The notes under the pieces: generated by a model
What the model saw: only the letters and a program-made list of their open reading frames with translations
Told to the model about the DNA's origin: nothing
The model's database searches: none
In this document: one piece after another, positions 1 to 8,282 of the stretch
Position numbering within the stretch: the first letter of the stretch is position 1
Layout of the letters: each line of letters opens with the position of its first letter
Assembly: GCF_009720485.1 (NCBI RefSeq)
Contig: NZ_CP045245.1
Span: forward strand, 806,001-870,000
Direction: 5' to 3'
DNA length: 64,000 nt
From: Cellulomonas sp. JZ18
Lineage (GTDB): Bacteria > Actinomycetota > Actinomycetes > Actinomycetales > Cellulomonadaceae
Program-made: the position numbers and the translations under genes

Positions 1-2
1 TC

Positions 3-539
3 CGGCAGCGCGTGCGCGGGCTCCGGCTGGCACGGGGCTGGTCGCTCGAGGCGCTCGCGGCCCGCTGCTACATGAGCCCCTCGACGCTGAGCCGCATCGA
101 GACCGGCCACCGCCGGATCGCGCTCGACCAGCTCGTCCCGTTGGCGCGGGCGCTCGGCACGACCATCGACCAGCTCGTCGAGCCGGTCGAGGACGAGGAC
201 GTCGTCATCCGTCCCGAGCCCGAGCAGGTGCACGGCATGACGACGTGGCTGCTCACACGGCCGGGGGCGATCCCCGGGATGACGGTCGCGAAGCTGCGCG
301 TCACGCCGCGGCGGCCGGTGCGCGAGCTGCGGGTCCACCCCGGGCGGGAGTGGTTCACGGTGCTGTCCGGCACGGTGCGGCTGCGGCTGGGCGAGCGTGT
401 GATCCACGTGGGTCCGGGGCAGGCGGCCGGCTTCTCGACGATGGTGCCGCACGCCATCGAGGCGGCGGACGGCCCCGTCGAGCTGCTGAGCATCTTCGAC
501 CGCGACGGCGAGCGCGCCCACCTGCGGGCCGACGCCTGA
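3..539 (+). CDS. XRE-family regulator with C-terminal cupin domain (5' end cut by window edge)
   Basis: The frame is open to the left edge, so the N-terminus may be missing; the GTG at 12 is the first start inside the window. The first 60 residues form a helix-turn-helix of the XRE type (SLEALAARCYMSPSTLSRIE is the recognition region). Residues from about 85 to the end form a small cupin barrel (HPGREWFTVLSGTVRLRLGE, then a second strand set ending ELLSIFD). XRE-cupin proteins are cytoplasmic repressors or activators that sense a small ligand through the cupin. No neighbour identifies the ligand. The family call is sure; the target genes are unknown. Confidence 0.85.
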   Translation, partial: RQRVRGLRLARGWSLEALAARCYMSPSTLSRIETGHRRIALDQLVPLARALGTTIDQLVEPVEDEDVVIRPEPEQVHGMTTWLLTRPGAIPGMTVAKLRVTPRRPVRELRVHPGREWFTVLSGTVRLRLGERVIHVGPGQAAGFSTMVPHAIEAADGPVELLSIFDRDGERAHLRADA

Positions 540-663
540 GCCGTGCTGCCCCGGCGGTGTCGCGGGGACCGCGCGAGGTCGGGCGCACCTGCGCCCGCGC
601 GCACGACCCGCGACCGCGCCAGGCGTGCGACCTCGCGCCGGTGGCGTCGGTGCCGGACGGGCG

Positions 664-954
664 TCAGGACGGGCGGGTCGCCCTGCCGTCCAGCCACAGG
701 GTGCTCGACGCGTCCGCGTGCGTGCCGCCCGAGCCGACGTGCTTCCCGGAGATCTGCGGGCCTTTGGTCAGCACGTGCCAGAACGCCATGGCGTGCCCGC
801 GTCCGAGCCCGTACTCGTCGGCGAACCACGTCACCACCTGCCCGGCCTTGGTCCCGGGGGCGTCGAGCCCACGCTCGCGGGCGACCGCGAGCAGCTCGCG
901 CGGGGTCAGGCCGGTGCGGTCCTCGATCGTGTCCAGGTAGGCCTGGAAGGACAT
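664..954 (-). CDS. DUF4287 domain protein
   Basis: A 96-residue protein beginning MSFQAYLDTIEDRTGLTPRE, the typical opening of DUF4287 proteins, followed by a helical segment and GRGHAMAFWHVLTKGP near residue 60. The ATG at 954 is preceded by a good ribosome site (GAGAGGAG, 5 bases upstream), which sets the start. The function of the domain is not established; related proteins often sit with DUF5655 transport-like domains. It is transcribed away from the neighbouring alcohol dehydrogenase gene. There is no membrane segment or signal peptide. Confidence 0.8.
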   Translation of the reverse strand: MSFQAYLDTIEDRTGLTPRELLAVARERGLDAPGTKAGQVVTWFADEYGLGRGHAMAFWHVLTKGPQISGKHVGSGGTHADASSTLWLDGRATRPS

Positions 955-1106
955 GCGGGCTCCTCTCGTCGTGGGCGGCTCGGCGGCGCCGCCGTCGCGG
1001 GATGGACCCGGCACGAGCCCGGAACTCATCGGCTCACCGACGCCGGGCCTGCGCACGCCGTCACCCCTACGGCAGGGGTGCGGGCGGGGTGCGCGAGGAT
1101 ACGCGG

Positions 1107-2152
1107 GTGCGTGCGCTCGTGGTGGAGGAGTTCGGTGCGGTGCCCGTGGTGCGGGAGGTGCCCGACCCGGCGTGCCCGGACGACGGGGTCGTGGTGCGCG
1201 TCGCGGCCACCGGCGTCTGCCGCAGCGACTGGCACGCCTGGCAGGGGCACGACGACGGCGTGCGCCTGCCGCACGTGCCCGGGCACGAGCTCGCGGGGAC
1301 CGTCGTCGCGGTCGGCGACCGCGTCCGCGACTGGGCACCCGGCGACGTCGTCACCGTGCCGTTCGTCTGCGCGTGCGGCTCGTGCGCCACGTGCCGCGCG
1401 GGTGAGCACCAGGTGTGCCCCCACCAGACCCAGCCCGGCTTCACGCACTGGGGCTCCTTCGCGGAGCTCGTCGCGCTGGACCACGCCGACACGAACCTGG
1501 TGCGCGTCCCGGCGGGCATGACCCCCGTCGAGGCGGCCTCCCTCGGCTGCCGGTTCGCGACCGCGTACCGGGCCCTCACCGTGCACGGCAGGCTCGGCGC
1601 TGGCCAGGTCCTGGCGGTGCTCGGGTGCGGCGGGGTCGGGCTGTCGGCGGTGATGATCGGCGCCGCCCTCGGCGCACGCGTCGTGGCGGTGGACCCGTCG
1701 CCCGCCGCGCGCGCGGCGGCCCGGGCCGCGGGTGCGGACGTCGTCCTCGACCCCGCGGGCGGTGCCCCGCCGACGTGGCCGCACGGGTCGCGGCCGCCGC
1801 GGACGGCGGTGCGCACGTCGCGCTCGACGCCCTGGGCAGCCCGGCGACCGCGCAGGCCGGTGTGCTGTCGCTGCGCCGGCGCGGCCGGCACGTGCAGGTC
1901 GGCCTGCTGCTCGGCGCCGACGCGGCGACCGCCCTGCCGATGGACCGGGTCGTCGCGCACGAGCTCGAGGTGTACGGCAGCCACGGCATGGCGGCCCACG
2001 AGTACCCCGCGATGCTGGCCGCGGTGGCGGAGGGCCGCCTCGACCCGGGGCGGCTGGTGGGGCGGACGGTGGACCTGGACGGTGCGGCCGAGGCCCTGGC
2101 CGCGCTCGGCCGCCCGGCGGCGCACGCGGGGATGACGGTCGTCGTCCTCTGA
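1107..2152 (+). CDS. Zinc-dependent alcohol dehydrogenase (frameshifted in this sequence)
   Basis: Medium-chain, zinc-dependent dehydrogenase oxidising an alcohol with NAD(P). The N-terminal half shows the catalytic zinc ligands (GVCRSD, GHELAG) and the four-cysteine structural zinc lobe (CACGSCATCRAGEHQVC), followed by the Rossmann motif VLGCGGVGLSA. The frame breaks near 1765: the second half (DVAARVAAAADGG to GMTVVVL) lies in the next frame. One extra C in the CCCC run at 1765-1768 restores a 348-residue protein of normal family length. The GTG at 1107 is chosen because GAGGAT sits just upstream, readable either as a weak ribosome site or as a -10 element of a leaderless mRNA. Substrate unknown. 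Confidence 0.8.
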
Positions 2153-2343
2153 CGCACCGCGCAGGCCTCGACCCACCGGCGCCGCCTCTGCCCCGGGCGC
2201 CGCCGGCGGCGCCGTCACCCACGTCGTCACCTCCGAGCGCGGCATCCTCGACGCCATCGCCCGGAGCGAGCACCGCCGAGCGCTGACGCCGGGACATCAC
2301 CCACCGGGCCACCCCCACCCACCAGGCCGCGCCGTACCTCGCC

Positions 2344-2486
2344 GAGCTCGCCACGACCCGCCGAGTTCGGCGAGACCTCCCGAGCTCGCCACGACCCGCC
2401 GAGTTCGGCGAGACCTCCCGAGCTCGCCACGACCCGCCGAGTTCGGCGAGACCTCCCGAGCTCGCCACGACCCGCCGAGTTCGGCA
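2344..2486. repeat. 38-bp tandem repeat, 3.8 copies
   Basis: Identical 38-base units start at 2344, 2382 and 2420, and a 29-base partial copy starts at 2458. Each unit contains the near-palindrome GCCGAGTTCGGC and the pair CTCGCC/GGCGAG, so each can fold into a hairpin. The core is repeated once more, degenerate, at about 2493-2506. Units abut without spacers. Confidence 0.95.
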
Positions 2487-2544
2487 GTTCCGTGCCGAGT
2501 TCGGCAGCTGTAGCCGTCTCACTCGGCGCAGAACCACCGAAGTC

Positions 2545-2615
2545 GGCGGGGTGGGGGCTCGGGGGGCGGGCTGGGGCTCGGGGGCGGGGCGGGGCGGGGG
2601 CGGGTCGGGGCGGGG
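2545..2615 (+). repeat. G-run tract with quadruplex potential
   Basis: A roughly 70-base segment of the plus strand has many runs of three to six G separated by one to four other bases. It is non-coding as far as I can see and directly precedes the 26-bp repeats. Confidence 0.7.
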
Positions 2616-2693
2616 TTGCCTGCTGGGCGGTGCGGATCGTGTTGCCTGCTGGGCGGTGCGGATCGTGTTGCCTGCTGGGCGGTGCGGGTGGTG
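2616..2693. repeat. 26-bp tandem repeat, 3 copies
   Basis: Copies at 2616-2641 and 2642-2667 are identical. The third (2668-2693) differs only near its end (GGGTGGTG instead of GGATCGTG). The unit begins TTGCCTGCTGGGCGG. No function can be read from it. Confidence 0.95.
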
Positions 2694-2898
2694 CAGCGGC
2701 GGGCGTGTGCGGGTGGTGGAGGCGCGCCGCAGCCCACGTCCTGCGTGAGCGGGGAGCGGACTGCTGGGACGTCCGCGCCGGTGCACGCGTACCGAAGCAG
2801 CGTGCTTCACCCGAACGTGTGGTGCCGCTGCCCTGAGCAGGGACAACGCGCGCGTGGCTTCCCGTCCCGGGCGGTGTCGACATCGTTATCGAGAGTCA

Positions 2899-2935
2899 TA
2901 GGACCATTGACTCCCCGCCCGCCTGGTCCTAGCGT
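2899..2935 (+). promoter_or_regulatory. Chitinase promoter with inverted TGGTCCTA operator halves
   Basis: TTGACT (2907-2912) and TAGCGT (2930-2935) are 17 bases apart, a good housekeeping promoter. TAGGACCA (2899-2906) and TGGTCCTA (2924-2931) are exact inverted repeats that flank the spacer and overlap the -10. The half-site resembles the TGGTC/GACCA halves of DasR-type chitinase operators in streptomycetes; that link is an inference. Confidence 0.6.
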
Positions 2936-2948
2936 CGATCTCGTCCCT

Positions 2949-2971
2949 ATTTGTACGGCCTCCTTACAAAT
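2949..2971 (+). promoter_or_regulatory. AT-rich inverted repeat in chitinase leader
   Basis: ATTTGTA (2949-2955) and TACAAAT (2965-2971) form a 7-bp stem with a 9-base loop just upstream of the ribosome site AGGAG (2979-2983). It stands out as AT-rich against the surrounding GC-rich DNA. It may be an mRNA hairpin or a second protein site. Confidence 0.45.
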
Positions 2972-2989
2972 CGACGACAGGAGTCGGTC

Positions 2990-4624
2990 ATGGTCAGGAG
3001 CAGTGCGCACCACCCTCGCGGCCCGCGATCCCCCCGCGGCCGTGCCCTCGCCGCGGCGCTCACCGCGCTGGGCCTCCTCGGTACCGGGCTCGCCGTGGCG
3101 CCCGGTGCGACGGCGGCCGGCGCCGTGACGGTCACGTTCACCTCCCAGGGCGACTGGGGGACCGGTCACCAGGTCGCCGTCACGGTCACCAACGGCACGT
3201 CGGCGAGCGTCCCCTCGTGGTCCGTCGACTTCGCGCTGCCGAACGGCGCGACCGTCGGCAGCGCCTGGGACGCCGACCTCACCCGCAACGGCTCGGCGTA
3301 CCGCGCGACGAAGAAGTCGTGGGCACCCGCGCTCGCGCCCGGGGCCTCGCAGACCTGGGGCTACGTCGGCACCGGGCCGTTCGTGCGCCCCACGAGCTGC
3401 ACGGTCAACGGCGCCTCGTGCAGCGGGGGTGGGACGCCGACGTCCACGCCCACCGCCACCCCGACGGCGACGCCCACGCAGAGCCCGACCCCGACCACGC
3501 CCCCGCCCACGGGCTCCAAGGTCGTCGGCTACTTCGCCGAGTGGGGTGTCTACGGGCGCAACTACCACGTGAAGGACATCGACACCTCGGGCTCGGCGGC
3601 GAAGCTGACCCACATCCTCTACGCGTTCGGCAACACCACGGGCGGCCGGTGCTCCATCGGCGACTCGTACGCCGACTACGAGAAGGCGTACACGGCCGAG
3701 CAGTCGGTCGACGGTGTCGCCGACACGTGGGACCAGCCCCTGCGCGGCAGCTTCAACCAGCTGCGCGAGCTGAAGAAGAAGCACCCGCACCTGAAGGTGA
3801 TCTGGTCGTTCGGCGGCTGGACCTGGTCCGGCGGCTTCACGCAGGCGGCGCAGGACCCGCAGGCGTTCGCGGAGTCCTGCTACAACCTCGTGGAGGACCC
3901 GCGCTGGGCCGACGTGTTCGACGGCATCGACGTCGACTGGGAGTACCCGAACGCGTGCGGCCTCACGTGCGACACGAGCGGCCCGCAGGCGTTCGACCGC
4001 GTCGTCACCGCGCTGCGCAACCGGTTCGGCCCGAACAACCTCGTCACCGCCGCCATCACGGCCGACGGCAGCGACGGCGGCAAGATCGACGCCACCGACT
4101 ACGCCACCGCGGCGCAGAAGCTCGACTGGATCATGCCGATGACGTACGACTACTTCGGCGCCTTCAACCCGTCGGGCCCGACGGCGCCGCACTCGCCCCT
4201 GACGGCCTACCCGGGCATCCCGCAGGCCGGCTTCAACTCCGAGGCGGCGGTGAACAAGCTGATCGCCAAGGGCATCCCGGCCCGCAAGATCCTGCTCGGT
4301 GTCGGCTTCTACGGCCGCGGCTGGAACGGCGTCACGCAGTCGGCCCCCGGCGGCAGCGCGTCGGGTGCCGCCCCCGGCACGTACGAGCAGGGCATCGAGG
4401 ACTACAAGGTCCTCAAGCAGCGCTGCCCGGCGACCGGCACGGTCGGCGGCACGGCGTACGCGCACTGCGGCAGCCAGTGGTGGTCGTACGACACCCCGCA
4501 GACCATCGCCGGGAAGATGACGTGGGCCCGGAACAAGGGCCTCGGCGGCGCCTTCTTCTGGGAGCTGTCGGGCGACACGTCGAACGGCGAGCTGATCACG
4601 GCCGTCCAGGGCGGCTGGCGCTGA
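2990..4624 (+). CDS. Secreted chitinase, CBM2 + GH18
   Basis: Extracellular endochitinase cleaving beta-1,4-linked N-acetylglucosamine. The 544-residue precursor has a long Arg-rich signal peptide (about 1-43), a CBM2 carbohydrate-binding module (about 44-146), a Pro/Thr linker (147-175) and a GH18 catalytic barrel to the end. The GH18 signature DGIDVDWE is complete at 311-318 with Glu318 as acid, and the SxGG-like WSFGGW lies at 272-277. The ATG at 2990 has AGGAG six bases upstream. Transcription probably starts from the promoter at 2907-2935. The gene stands alone and is followed by two strong hairpins. The CBM2 precedes the catalytic domain, the reverse of the mannanase at 39574. Confidence 0.95.
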   Translation: MVRSSAHHPRGPRSPRGRALAAALTALGLLGTGLAVAPGATAAGAVTVTFTSQGDWGTGHQVAVTVTNGTSASVPSWSVDFALPNGATVGSAWDADLTRNGSAYRATKKSWAPALAPGASQTWGYVGTGPFVRPTSCTVNGASCSGGGTPTSTPTATPTATPTQSPTPTTPPPTGSKVVGYFAEWGVYGRNYHVKDIDTSGSAAKLTHILYAFGNTTGGRCSIGDSYADYEKAYTAEQSVDGVADTWDQPLRGSFNQLRELKKKHPHLKVIWSFGGWTWSGGFTQAAQDPQAFAESCYNLVEDPRWADVFDGIDVDWEYPNACGLTCDTSGPQAFDRVVTALRNRFGPNNLVTAAITADGSDGGKIDATDYATAAQKLDWIMPMTYDYFGAFNPSGPTAPHSPLTAYPGIPQAGFNSEAAVNKLIAKGIPARKILLGVGFYGRGWNGVTQSAPGGSASGAAPGTYEQGIEDYKVLKQRCPATGTVGGTAYAHCGSQWWSYDTPQTIAGKMTWARNKGLGGAFFWELSGDTSNGELITAVQGGWR

Positions 4625-4640
4625 GGCTGGCGCTGAGGCC

Positions 4641-4670
4641 GTGTGCCGTCCCGCACCGCGGACGGCACAC
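4641..4670 (+). terminator. Terminator hairpin after chitinase
   Basis: GTGTGCCGTCC (4641-4651) pairs with GGACGGCACAC (4660-4670) around an 8-base loop, 17 bases after the stop. No U-run follows, as is usual in actinobacteria. Confidence 0.75.
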
Positions 4671-4718
4671 GGGGCACGGTCCGGACGTCCGCACGCGCGG
4701 GCGTCCGGGCCGTGCCCC
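4671..4718. terminator. Bidirectional hairpin between convergent genes
   Basis: GGGGCACGGTCCGGACG (4671-4687) pairs with CGTCCGGGCCGTGCCCC (4702-4718), with one mismatch. It sits between the chitinase and the convergent chemoreceptor gene and can serve both. Confidence 0.7.
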
Positions 4719-4739
4719 GTCGTCCGGGCGAGCGGCGGA

Positions 4740-6347
4740 TCAGTAGCGGTACGACCCCACGAGGTCGCCGAGCTCGCGCGAGACGCCCGTGAGGTCCTGG
4801 GCCGCCTGCCGCGACTCGTCCGCCGACGTGGTCGTCGCGCGCGCCACGTCCGCGACGTCGCCGATGCCCGTCGCGATCCGCTGCGAGTCCGCCGCGACCT
4901 GGGTGACGCCCCGGTTGATCTCCGCCGTGGTCGCGGCCTGCTGCTCCACCGCCACGGCGATCGTGCGCTGGTGCCCGTCCATCTCCTGGATCACGCGGGC
5001 CACCTCGGTGATCGCGGTGACCGCCCGCTCGGTGTCCGCCTGGATCGCCTCGATGCGGCGCGCGATGTCCTCCGTCGCCCGGGCCGTCTCCTGGGAGAGC
5101 TCCTTGACCTCGGTCGCGACGACGGCGAAGCCCTTGCCGGCGTCCCCGGCGCGCGCGGCCTCGATCGTCGCGTTGAGCGCGAGCAGGTTCGTCTGCTCGG
5201 CGATCCCGGAGATGAGCTGCACGACCTCGCCGACGGCGCGGCTCGACTCGCCCAGGCGGCCGATCGTCCCCACGGTCTGCTCCGCGACCGCCACGGCCCG
5301 GCCGCCGACGCTCACGGCCTCGTCGGCGCTGCGGGCGATCTCGCCGATCGACGCCCCCATCTGCTCCGAGCCGGCGGACACGTCCGCGATGCTGCGCGAG
5401 ACGCCCTCCGCGGCCTCGGCGACGCTGCGCGCCTGCGCGGACGACTCCTGCGCCCCGCCCGCGATGTCCGAGGACACGGTGCCCACCCGGTCGCTGATCC
5501 GTGCGAGGTCGTCGCACCGGGCCCCGAAGGCGGCCATGACCTGCGACAGGCTGTCCAGCGCGGAGTCGAGCGAGCGCCCGAGCCGCGCGACCTCGTCGTG
5601 CCCCGTGACCGCGACGCGCTGCGTGAGGTCGCGCTCGGCGACCAGGCGCAGGACGTCGGCGGCCCGGCCGAGCGGACGGGTCACCCCGCGCGTCACGCGC
5701 CAGGCGACCAGGGCGCCGGCGGCCGCGGCGAGTGCCGTCACGAGGACCATGAGCAGCGCGAACCCGCCGGCGACCTCGCGCGCGTGGGCCGTCTCGCCGC
5801 CGTTCATCTCCTCCTCGAGGTCGATGAACACGTTGATGGCGGCGAGCCAGTCGGTGAAGGCCGGTGCGGCCTGGTCGAGCAGGACCTGCTGCGCGCCCGC
5901 GACGTCGCCGGCCCGTTGCAGCGCGACGACCTGGTCCACCAGCGGCAGCGTCCGCGCCTCGACCGCGTCGATGGCGTCCAGCGCGGCGCGCTCGGCGTCG
6001 GTGACGGCGTCCGGACCGGCGACGAGCGGCGCCATCGCGTCGGCCGACTCCGCGTAGTCGGCGGCGAGCGCCTCGATCTGCGCGACCGCCGCGGCGGCGT
6101 CCTGCGGCGAGCGCGCGAGCACGACGTCGCGCAGCGCGATCGCGCGGTCGTGGACGCTGCCCCGGAAGTTGATGGCGTACCGCTGCTTGACGCTGTTGAC
6201 GTCGTTGATCGTCGTCAGCCGCGCCTGGATCTCGTCGACCCGCGCGACGCCCAACGCGGCCACCCCTGCCATCGCGACGATGAGCGCCGCGAACGTCAGC
6301 CCCAGCTTGCGGCCGACCGTGAGCCGTCCTGCTCCCCGCATGTCCAC
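4740..6347 (-). CDS. Methyl-accepting chemotaxis protein
   Basis: Inner-membrane chemoreceptor passing a ligand signal to CheA/CheW. Layout of the 535 residues: transmembrane helix 14-36, extracytoplasmic helical sensor about 37-190, second helix 192-216, HAMP domain about 217-270, then the cytoplasmic signalling coiled coil. The hairpin tip is canonical at about 380-417 ([19 protein letters not shown]). The sensor looks like a four-helix-bundle type. I chose GTG at 6347 because GGAGG lies five bases upstream; the ATG two codons in (6341) is possible. No che genes are nearby, so this is an orphan receptor. The C-terminus shows no clear CheR-binding pentapeptide. Confidence 0.95.
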   Translation of the reverse strand: MDMRGAGRLTVGRKLGLTFAALIVAMAGVAALGVARVDEIQARLTTINDVNSVKQRYAINFRGSVHDRAIALRDVVLARSPQDAAAAVAQIEALAADYAESADAMAPLVAGPDAVTDAERAALDAIDAVEARTLPLVDQVVALQRAGDVAGAQQVLLDQAAPAFTDWLAAINVFIDLEEEMNGGETAHAREVAGGFALLMVLVTALAAAAGALVAWRVTRGVTRPLGRAADVLRLVAERDLTQRVAVTGHDEVARLGRSLDSALDSLSQVMAAFGARCDDLARISDRVGTVSSDIAGGAQESSAQARSVAEAAEGVSRSIADVSAGSEQMGASIGEIARSADEAVSVGGRAVAVAEQTVGTIGRLGESSRAVGEVVQLISGIAEQTNLLALNATIEAARAGDAGKGFAVVATEVKELSQETARATEDIARRIEAIQADTERAVTAITEVARVIQEMDGHQRTIAVAVEQQAATTAEINRGVTQVAADSQRIATGIGDVADVARATTTSADESRQAAQDLTGVSRELGDLVGSYRY

Positions 6348-6696
6348 CCGTACCTCCCGCTGTCGTCGCCCCATCGGCGGTTGCGCGGGGGAGGTGAGGC
6401 GGGCAGTTCCGGGACGAGGTGTGGTTGACGTCACGTCGCCGCGTCCGGTAGACCTGTCCGGCGGTGGCACAACGGCGTGGCGCTGACGCAGGACACGGGG
6501 ACGGTTCTCGGTAAGCCGCACCCGACGTGCTCGCCGGTCGGAGACGACGGCGGCGAGCACGTGCGAGGTGAGAGCGCGACCACGTCGCGAGCGACGCGGT
6601 GCGCGGCCGGACGAGCGGGGTCGCGGGAGGACGGGTCGCGGGAGACGGACGTGCGCGACGGCGCCGGCCCCGCAGGACCGACGCCGTCGCCGGAGG
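6348..6696. other. Intergenic region, no gene seen
   Basis: Between the aldo/keto reductase stop and the chemoreceptor start I find no supported gene. The only structure noted is the hairpin at 6655-6690; the receptor promoter must lie near 6350-6450 but I could not identify it. Confidence 0.6.
6655..6690 (-). terminator. Hairpin downstream of aldo/keto reductase
   Basis: GCGACGGCG (6655-6663) pairs with CGCCGTCGC (6682-6690), immediately beyond the stop codon of the minus-strand reductase gene. Confidence 0.5.
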
Positions 6697-7491
6697 TCAG
6701 GACCCCGACCGCAGCCCGTCGATCGCCGCCATCTCGTCGGCGGTGAGCTCGAACGACAGGGCGCCGAGGTTCTCCTCGATGCGCTCGCGGCGCACGGACT
6801 TCGGGATCACGACGACGTCGTGCTGCACGTGCCAGCGCAGCACGACCTGGGCCGGCGTGACCCCGTGCGCGCGGGCCGCGGCGGCGATCGGCTCGGCGTC
6901 GAGGTCCGTGCGCTTGAGCGGGCTGTAGCCCTCCACGACGACGCCGCGCTCGCGGTGCGCCGCGAGCAGGTCGGGGTCGTGGTCGACCGGCGAGTAGGGG
7001 ATCTGGTTGACGGCCGGTGCCTCGCCGGTCGCCGCGATGAGCTCGTCGATCTGCGCGATCGAGTAGTTCGAGACGCCGATGGCGCGCACCAGGCCCTCGT
7101 CGCGCGCCTTGATGAACTCGGCCCACACCTCGGGGCTCGCCTGCTTGTTCGGCGGCCAGTGCACGAGCCACAGGTCGAGGTGGTCGGTCGTGAGCGCGGT
7201 GAGCGACTCGGTGAGCGTCCGGCGCTCGCGGCCGCCGTGGTCCGGCGGGAGCTTCGTGGTGATGAAGACGTCGTCGCGGTCGATGCCCCGGGTGGACAGG
7301 GCCCGGCCCACCTGGGCCTCGTTGCCGTAGCCGGTGGCGGTGTCGACGTGCCGGTAGCCCAGCTGCAGCGCGGCGCTGACGGCGAGCTCGGCCTCGTCGC
7401 CCTCGGCCTGCCAGGTGCCGAAGCCGAGCACGGGGATGCGCCCGCCGCGGATCTCCAGGGTCGGTGTCTGGGGGTGCGTGGAGTCGGTCAT
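6697..7491 (-). CDS. Aldo/keto reductase
   Basis: NADPH-dependent reductase of carbonyl compounds, a 264-residue (beta/alpha)8 barrel of the 2,5-diketo-gluconate reductase-like group. The catalytic tetrad is complete: Asp50 and Tyr55 in [11 protein letters not shown], Lys80 in FITTKLP and His111 in LWLVHWPP. The NADPH-binding [10 protein letters not shown] motif is present near residue 230. The ATG at 7491 is preceded by a GAGGA-type ribosome site. It is a single gene divergent from nothing obvious; its stop is followed by a hairpin. Physiological substrate unknown. Confidence 0.93.
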   Translation of the reverse strand: MTDSTHPQTPTLEIRGGRIPVLGFGTWQAEGDEAELAVSAALQLGYRHVDTATGYGNEAQVGRALSTRGIDRDDVFITTKLPPDHGGRERRTLTESLTALTTDHLDLWLVHWPPNKQASPEVWAEFIKARDEGLVRAIGVSNYSIAQIDELIAATGEAPAVNQIPYSPVDHDPDLLAAHRERGVVVEGYSPLKRTDLDAEPIAAAARAHGVTPAQVVLRWHVQHDVVVIPKSVRRERIEENLGALSFELTADEMAAIDGLRSGS

Positions 7492-7586
7492 GACCTCATC
7501 CTCACCACGGCGGCGACGTCCGCGCGCGCGGAACGCCGCGCCCCCGGGGGGCTGCGCGGGTGCCGGGGGTGGGCGTCGGTCGGGCG

Positions 7587-8207
7587 TCAGTCGGGCAGCG
7601 TCGCGCCGAGCGCCTTGCGCAGCGTGAGGAGCAGGTTGCCGACGACGGTGTGCCGGTCGGCGTCCCCGGCCCGCAGGGTGGCCCACGACAGGTACAGCGC
7701 CGACCAGAGCACGCCCTGCGACCAGTCGTCCGGCAGTCGGGGGTCGAGGGAGCCGTCCGCGCGGCCGCGTGCGCACAGGCGCTCGAGCGCGTCGCCGTTC
7801 GTCACGTCGTCGGCCCACGCCTCCTCGGGCACGAGCCCCGAGAACAGCACCGTGAGCAGGTCGCCGAGCTCGAGGTACTCCTGCGCGACCCGCAGCAGCG
7901 CCTCGAGGGCGGTGCCCTCGTCGAGCCGTGCGCGCTCGTGCGCGGCGGCGATCGAGCGGACCGCGTGACGGGCGACCGCGTCGAGCAGGTCGGCGCGCTC
8001 CGGGAAGTACCGGTGCAGGGTCGTGCGGCCCACGTCGGCGAGGTCGGCGACGCGGCCGAGCGGGGCGCCGGGGTCGGCGGCGAGCGCGCGGACGGCGGCC
8101 TCGACGATGGCCTGGCGCGTGCGTGCGCGTGCCCCCGTCTCGGCACCCGGCTCCCCGCCGGCGGCCGTCGGCGGGCCCGACGCGCGGGACGCCATGTCGT
8201 TCGCCAT
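7587..8207 (-). CDS. TetR-family repressor
   Basis: A 206-residue regulator with an N-terminal TetR helix-turn-helix (RQAIVEAAVRALA ... VADLADVGRTTLHRYFPERADLL, about residues 30-75) and a C-terminal ligand domain. It is divergent from the ABC exporter gene at 8283, and an 18-bp palindrome lies in the 75-base gap, so the simplest model is repression of the exporter and itself. The start is uncertain: in-frame ATGs at 8222, 8207 and 8195 all lack a clear ribosome site, and 8207 was chosen. Confidence 0.88.
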   Translation of the reverse strand: MANDMASRASGPPTAAGGEPGAETGARARTRQAIVEAAVRALAADPGAPLGRVADLADVGRTTLHRYFPERADLLDAVARHAVRSIAAAHERARLDEGTALEALLRVAQEYLELGDLLTVLFSGLVPEEAWADDVTNGDALERLCARGRADGSLDPRLPDDWSQGVLWSALYLSWATLRAGDADRHTVVGNLLLTLRKALGATLPD

Positions 8208-8256
8208 GAGCGAACGGTACATCGCGATCCCGCGGCGGAATTGTCGTTGACCGATA

Positions 8257-8274
8257 TGGAACAGCAGTGTTCCA
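8257..8274. promoter_or_regulatory. Probable TetR operator
   Basis: TGGAACAGCAGTGTTCCA is a perfect palindrome with 7-bp arms and a 4-base centre, in the gap between the divergent TetR and ABC transporter genes. It ends 9 bases before the exporter start. Confidence 0.7.
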
Positions 8275-8282
8275 CTCGAACC

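Larger units (their letters stand above)
2153..2898. other. Gene-free region with tandem repeats and G-rich tract
   Basis: About 750 bases between the alcohol dehydrogenase and the chitinase promoter hold no convincing gene on either strand. The open frames there are low-complexity and lack family signals. The stretch contains a 38-bp tandem repeat, a G-run tract and a 26-bp tandem repeat, listed separately. Confidence 0.7.

Noticed and set aside
1107-2152. Alcohol dehydrogenase and the other frameshifted genes treated as genuine pseudogenes
   Set aside because: All breaks are single G/C losses in runs and both halves remain well conserved, which fits sequence error better than decay.
2344-2486. 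38-bp repeats considered as a CRISPR array
   Set aside because: Units abut directly without spacers and no cas genes are present.
4641-6428. Long plus-strand frame opposite the chemoreceptor
   Set aside because: The chemoreceptor has complete family motifs on the minus strand; the plus frame is compositionally biased and has none.
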